Origin: Pseudomonadales bacterium
GTDB lineage: Bacteria; Pseudomonadota; Gammaproteobacteria; Pseudomonadales; IMCC2047
NCBI GenBank assembly: GCA_021736745.1
Contig: JAIPFG010000025.1
Span: forward strand, 1-16,929
Direction of reading: 5' to 3'
DNA: 16,929 bases
Shown here: piece after piece, positions 13,378-16,929 of the stretch
Position numbering within the stretch: the stretch's first letter is position 1
Layout of the letters: every line of letters begins with the position of its first letter
The notes under the pieces: generated by a model
The model's database searches: none
What the model was told of the DNA's origin: nothing
Seen by the model: the letters and a program-made list of their open reading frames with translations, nothing else
Program-made: the position numbers and the translations under genes

Positions 13378-14663
13378 ACCAAACTCCTTGTTTTCGACGA
13401 GCCCGTTATGTCTCTACCATTATTATTGGTGGCGGTCAGGCGGGCTTGGCCATCAGTTACTACCTGTCGCAACGCGCAATCGATCATCTGATTCTTGAGC
13501 GTGGTGAAGTGGCGAATTCCTGGCGTCATGAACGCTGGGATTCGTTACGTCTGTTAACACCTAATTGGCAATCCCGCCTTCCAGGCTACTGCTATCAGGG
13601 TATCAAGCCCGATGATTATATGACTATGCCTGAGATTATCGACTTTATTGGCCTGTTTGCGCAGCAGATATCCGCTCCGATACAGTGTGGTACTAGAGTT
13701 ACTGAGGTGCACCGGGTTGATCAGAACTATCTTGTCCAGACAACACAGGGTGACTGGACATGTAGTACATTGGTCATTGCCAGTGGCGCTTTTAATACTC
13801 CGGTGGTACCTGATTTCGGTCGCCAGCTGGCGGAAACGATGACGACAATCACACCTCATCAATATAAGAGTCCGACGCAATTGGCCGATGGCGGTGTGCT
13901 AGTAGTCGGTGCTTCAGCAACAGGTCTGCAGCTCGCTGATGAAATACAACAGTCTGGGCGTCAGGTTATTCTCGCAGTCGGTGAGCACGTACGTATGCCT
14001 CGTTATTATCGCGGACGAGATATTCTATGGTGGATGGATATGACAGGGCTGTCTGATCAGCGTTATGATGAAGTGGACGATATTACTCGCGCCAGACAGG
14101 TCCCTTCGCCTCAGTTAGCCGGTTCATCTGAACGCAATACACTGGACTTAAACCGCTTGGCCAGTCAGGGTGTACAGATAGTCGGTCGTTTCTCCGGCGT
14201 TCGAGATCATACCGCGCAATTTGCGGGTTCGCTGCCTAATGTCTGTAAATTAGCGGACCTTAAACTTGGACGTTTGTTGAGCACCATTGATCAATGGATT
14301 GAGGCGCATGGCTTAGGGACCGAAATTGATGAACCTGATCGTCCAGAGCCGACAGGTGTCGATGGTTCGCCAAGACTTGACCTGAATCTGGCCAGCGGAG
14401 AAATCAAAACCATCATTTGGGCGACTGGATTTCGACCGGATTATTCCTGGCTCAAGGTGCCTGTTTTGGATCGTAAAGGAATGCTAAGGCATGATGGGGG
14501 CATAGTTAACTCACCCGGGATGTATGTCCTGGGGTTACCCTTTATGCGTCGCCGAAAATCCAGCTTTATTCATGGTGTGACTGATGATGCCTATGATATT
14601 AGCCAGCACTTGGCCAATTACCTCAATAGTACGTATAGACGGAAATGCGTTTCGGTTGCTTAA
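13374..14663 (+). CDS. FAD/NAD(P)H-dependent monooxygenase, CzcO/FMO-like (COG2072 type)
   Basis: A 429-residue flavoprotein. FAD-binding Rossmann motif IIGGGQAG (17-24) with the paired acidic end at E42 (LILER), then W50-RHERWDSLRLLTPNW (to 65), a block typical of this family. The NAD(P)-binding motif is VVGASATG (177-184), and ATGFRPDYSWL (350-360) is the family's C-terminal FAD contact. It should activate O2 as a flavin-hydroperoxide and oxidise sulfur, nitrogen or carbonyl carbon of a small molecule. The strict FMO fingerprint FxGxxxHxxxY is only approximated by FGRQLAETMTTITPHQY (148-164), so oxidase or Baeyer-Villiger activity stays open. Coupled by a 4-bp overlap to OsmC, and last gene of the block: a terminator follows 20 bp after. 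Confidence 0.88.
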   Translation: MNQTPCFRRARYVSTIIIGGGQAGLAISYYLSQRAIDHLILERGEVANSWRHERWDSLRLLTPNWQSRLPGYCYQGIKPDDYMTMPEIIDFIGLFAQQISAPIQCGTRVTEVHRVDQNYLVQTTQGDWTCSTLVIASGAFNTPVVPDFGRQLAETMTTITPHQYKSPTQLADGGVLVVGASATGLQLADEIQQSGRQVILAVGEHVRMPRYYRGRDILWWMDMTGLSDQRYDEVDDITRARQVPSPQLAGSSERNTLDLNRLASQGVQIVGRFSGVRDHTAQFAGSLPNVCKLADLKLGRLLSTIDQWIEAHGLGTEIDEPDRPEPTGVDGSPRLDLNLASGEIKTIIWATGFRPDYSWLKVPVLDRKGMLRHDGGIVNSPGMYVLGLPFMRRRKSSFIHGVTDDAYDISQHLANYLNSTYRRKCVSVA

Positions 14664-14682
14664 TGGTTGCGGGTTTTCTGTT

Positions 14683-14701
14683 AGGCCCGGCACGGGCCTT
14701 T
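14683..14701 (+). terminator. Terminator-like GC-rich hairpin after the FAD monooxygenase gene
   Basis: AGGCCCG-GCA-CGGGCCT is a 7-bp perfect, very GC-rich stem with a 3-nt loop, followed by TTTGAT. The T-run is short, so termination may be partial. Position right after the stop codon supports the call. Confidence 0.6.
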
Positions 14702-14747
14702 GATGGATTAATCACGGTTAACAGTATCAACGAATGGTGAATTTTAC

Positions 14748-14789
14748 ATGAGTTAAAGAGTCTCATAGCGGAGCAGGCTGTGATATTAT
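14748..14789 (+). promoter_or_regulatory. Candidate control region of the fds operon
   Basis: An inverted repeat ATGAG-N9-CTCAT (14748-14766) precedes an extended -10-like TGATATTAT (14781-14789). No good -35 is present; the repeat occupies its place, as expected at a promoter activated by a LysR-type protein (formate dehydrogenase operons often have one). The 5' leader would be about 90 nt. No regulator gene lies in the window. Confidence 0.3.
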
Positions 14790-14888
14790 TTTAGTCATCC
14801 TGGTTGACGCTTGCTTTTCACCCAGTGACTTGTCAATCTAGATCATCGGACTCGCCCTCCACTGAAATGGCTCAGAATAGGGGTTTGG

Positions 14889-15368
14889 ATGAATACAGAA
14901 CAGATTAAAAAAACGCAACAGATTGTTGAGAAACTCAGTTCTTTGGAAGGTCCTCTGTTGCCCATTCTTCATGCCGTTCAGGATTATTTTGGCCATGTGC
15001 CAAAGGAATCGGTGCCGGTGATTGCCAAGAGCCTGAATTTGTCGCGTGCCGAGGTACAGGGCGTCATCAGTTTTTATCATGGTTTTCGTGAGCAACCCAC
15101 TGGCCGTTATGTGTTACAAATCTGCAGAGCCGAGGCCTGCCAGGCGATGGGTGGGCGGCAATTGGAGAACCATGCCCGTCAGCGCCTAGGTATTGATTTT
15201 GGTGAAACCACGGAGGACGGTAAAGTCACACTGGAACCCGTCTATTGTTTGGGCAATTGCGCCTGTTCTCCCTCAGTACGGGTAGGCGACCAAGTCTATG
15301 CCCGAGTTGATAACGAACGATTCGATCAATTACTGGCGAAAATGGATGAAACCGGAGGAGTGGTATGA
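14889..15368 (+). CDS. fdsG: NAD-dependent formate dehydrogenase gamma subunit (NuoE-like)
   Basis: A 159-residue protein of the NuoE/HoxE type, the length of FdsG. Four cysteines bind a [2Fe-2S] cluster: C79-RAEA-C84 and C120-LGN-C124. The sequence CRAEACQAMGG followed by LEPVYCLGNCACSPS is characteristic of FdsG rather than complex I NuoE. It sits in the cytosolic FdsABG complex that oxidises formate to CO2 with NAD reduction, carrying a side or exit electron cluster next to the FMN subunit. The start has an SD-like AGGGG, and the gene overlaps fdsB by 4 bp (ATGA). Confidence 0.93.
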   Translation: MNTEQIKKTQQIVEKLSSLEGPLLPILHAVQDYFGHVPKESVPVIAKSLNLSRAEVQGVISFYHGFREQPTGRYVLQICRAEACQAMGGRQLENHARQRLGIDFGETTEDGKVTLEPVYCLGNCACSPSVRVGDQVYARVDNERFDQLLAKMDETGGVV

Positions 15369-16897
15369 GCCTGCGTCTCTACTTGCCGCAAGATACCACT
15401 GCCAGTGCGATGGGGGCGGATGATGCCGCCGCTTCTGTTATTCGAGAAGCGACAGCAAAAGGGCTAACCATCGACTTGGTGCGTAATGGCTCGCGTGGTC
15501 TGTTTTGGTTGGAGCCTTTGTTGGAGATGGAAACGGCAGAAGGACGTATCGGTTTTGGTCCGGTTAAGTCCGCTGATATTCCAGGCCTGTTGGACGCACT
15601 GAAGGCTAAGCCATCCCAACATCCCCTCTATCTTGGTTTAATAGAAGAAATCCCTTATTTCAGCAAACAACAACGGTTGACCTTCGCCAGAGCGGGGATC
15701 GGTGATCCGCTCTGTTTAGACAATTACCGCACACTGGGCGGATTCAAAGGGTTAGAGCGCGCACTGCCATTGTCACCCCAGGCCATAGTGGATGAAGTCA
15801 AGGCCTCCGGGTTAAGAGGCCGTGGCGGTGCCGCTTTCCCCACAGGCATTAAATGGCAAACGGTTCTGGATACGCCAGCCGGACAAAAATACATTGTCTG
15901 CAATGCGGATGAAGGGGATTCAGGCACCTTTGCCGATCGTTTGCTGATGGAGTCCGACCCTTACCAATTGATAGAAGGAATGATTATTGCCGGTTTGGGC
16001 GTGGGTGCCGACCGGGGTTATATTTATTTGCGCTCTGAATATCCGAAAGCCAGAGCGATACTGAATAACGCCATCGCCCGGGCTGAAGAGGCGGGATATT
16101 TGGGGGAGTCGATCCTGGGGAGTGGGCGAACATTTACCTTAGCGGTACGGATGGGTGCCGAGGCTTATATCTGTGGCGAAGAAACTTCGTTATTAGATAG
16201 CCTCGAAGGTAAGCGGGGTATGGTGCGCGTTAAACCCCCGTTGCCAGCCATAGAGGGGCTGTTCGGTAAGCCCACCGTCGTTAATAACGTGTTGTCTTTT
16301 GCTGCGGTGAGCACCGTGCTGGCAGAGGGGGCGCAGCATTATCAGGAGTATGGCATGTGCCGTTCGCGCGGTACTCTTACCGTGCAATTGGCGGGCAATA
16401 TTCGACGGGGCGGTTTAGTCGAGTTGGCTTTCGGCATGACTCTGCGTGAGGCAGTAGAAGAATTTGGCGGTGGCAGCTTCAGTGGTCGCCCGATAAAAGC
16501 TATCCAGGTGGGAGGTCCGCTGGGAGCCTATTTGCCGGCATCGCAATGGGATACACCGCTCGATTATGAGTCTTTTGCAGCCATCGGGGCCATGCTAGGG
16601 CATGGTGGCGTCGTTGTTTTTGATGATAGCGTGGATATGGCCGAACAGGCGCGTTTTGCGATGGCATTCTGTGCCCACGAATCCTGCGGTAAATGCACGC
16701 CCTGTCGGATTGGTGCGGTACGTGGTGTTGAAGTGATTGATAAGGTGTTGGTTAACGATCATCGTGAGGAAAATTTGATTTTGTTGCGGGAACTCTGCGA
16801 CACCATGGAATATGGGTCCCTCTGTGCGATGGGGGGCATGACCCCCTTCCCGGTGCGAAGTGCGTTGGACTATTACCCGGAAGACTTTAAGCGGTAA
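15365..16897 (+). CDS. fdsB: NAD-dependent formate dehydrogenase beta subunit (NuoF-like, FMN/NAD/4Fe-4S)
   Basis: A 510-residue diaphorase subunit. An N-terminal domain of about 115 residues lacks any cysteine cluster site, as in FdsB. The NuoF core follows: GLRGRGGAAFPTGIKW (149-164, NADH/FMN glycine loop), CNADEGDSGTFADR (179-192), GAEAYICGEETSLL (264-277) and EGKRGMVRVKPPLPA. The [4Fe-4S] ligands are C441, C444, C447 (ESCGKCTPCRIG) and C487 (SLCAMG). It passes electrons from the formate-oxidising subunit through FMN to NAD. The stop lies 32 bp from the window edge; no ATG is seen in those bases, so the molybdenum/tungsten subunit fdsA most likely starts beyond the edge (a TTG at 16902 is possible but unconvincing). 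Confidence 0.95.
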   Translation: MSLRLYLPQDTTASAMGADDAAASVIREATAKGLTIDLVRNGSRGLFWLEPLLEMETAEGRIGFGPVKSADIPGLLDALKAKPSQHPLYLGLIEEIPYFSKQQRLTFARAGIGDPLCLDNYRTLGGFKGLERALPLSPQAIVDEVKASGLRGRGGAAFPTGIKWQTVLDTPAGQKYIVCNADEGDSGTFADRLLMESDPYQLIEGMIIAGLGVGADRGYIYLRSEYPKARAILNNAIARAEEAGYLGESILGSGRTFTLAVRMGAEAYICGEETSLLDSLEGKRGMVRVKPPLPAIEGLFGKPTVVNNVLSFAAVSTVLAEGAQHYQEYGMCRSRGTLTVQLAGNIRRGGLVELAFGMTLREAVEEFGGGSFSGRPIKAIQVGGPLGAYLPASQWDTPLDYESFAAIGAMLGHGGVVVFDDSVDMAEQARFAMAFCAHESCGKCTPCRIGAVRGVEVIDKVLVNDHREENLILLRELCDTMEYGSLCAMGGMTPFPVRSALDYYPEDFKR

Positions 16898-16929
16898 GAG
16901 GTTGAACCGAGATAAATCAATTGGCCGCT

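Noticed and set aside
14801..14816. A sigma-54-like element (TGG...TTGC) upstream of fdsG.
   Set aside because: The GG-to-GC spacing is one base short of the strict -24/-12 distance and the TGGCAC half is poor (TGGTTG).

Overview
The window looks like a gammaproteobacterial (or at least proteobacterial) chromosome segment of moderate GC. The clues are a Gram-negative periplasmic NirK/cytochrome c operon with an NsrR repressor of the E. coli cysteine pattern, an NAD-linked soluble formate dehydrogenase operon of the kind found in autotrophs and methylotrophs, and clear Shine-Dalgarno sites before most genes. I cannot name the species. There are no rRNA or tRNA genes, IS elements or CRISPR arrays that I can support.

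Layout. (1) 1-784, minus: the 5' part of an alanine-dehydrogenase-like N5-(carboxyethyl)ornithine synthase, cut by the left edge. (2) 785-1645: about 860 bp with no convincing gene, holding one good rho-independent terminator and some inverted repeats. (3) 5365 down to 1646, minus: nsrR, then a tightly packed operon of copper nitrite reductase (nirK), a diheme cytochrome c, a monoheme cytochrome c and a two-domain multicopper oxidase. Two near-identical NsrR-type boxes lie 33 bp apart in the nirK promoter. The gene set matches the ncgABC-nirK cluster of ammonia oxidisers, but in another order. (4) 5366-5786: gap with no gene. (5) 8866 down to 5787, minus: a cysteine synthase-glutaredoxin fusion, an isopenicillin-N-synthase-like Fe(II)/2-oxoglutarate oxygenase, and a carboxymuconolactone-decarboxylase/AhpD-like protein. 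(6) 9063 to 14663, plus, divergent from (5): a 987-residue SARP-like regulator (BTAD + AAA ATPase + helical repeats), a tandem-duplicated DUF4242-like protein, an OsmC-family protein and a CzcO-like FAD monooxygenase. (7) 14889 to the right edge, plus: fdsG and fdsB of NAD-dependent formate dehydrogenase, with the catalytic subunit presumably just outside.

How the genes may work together. Block 3 is a nitrite/NO module: NsrR senses NO and releases a periplasmic nitrite reductase with its electron-carrying cytochromes and a companion copper oxidase. Blocks 5 and 6 share one 196-bp divergent control region. They hold seven genes about thiols, peroxides and oxygen activation under an unusual large ATP-dependent regulator, and I know of no described pathway with this combination. 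They are the best candidate here for an undescribed system, either a small sulfur-containing metabolite or a thiol-based detoxification route; that reading is inference. Block 7 would supply NADH from formate.
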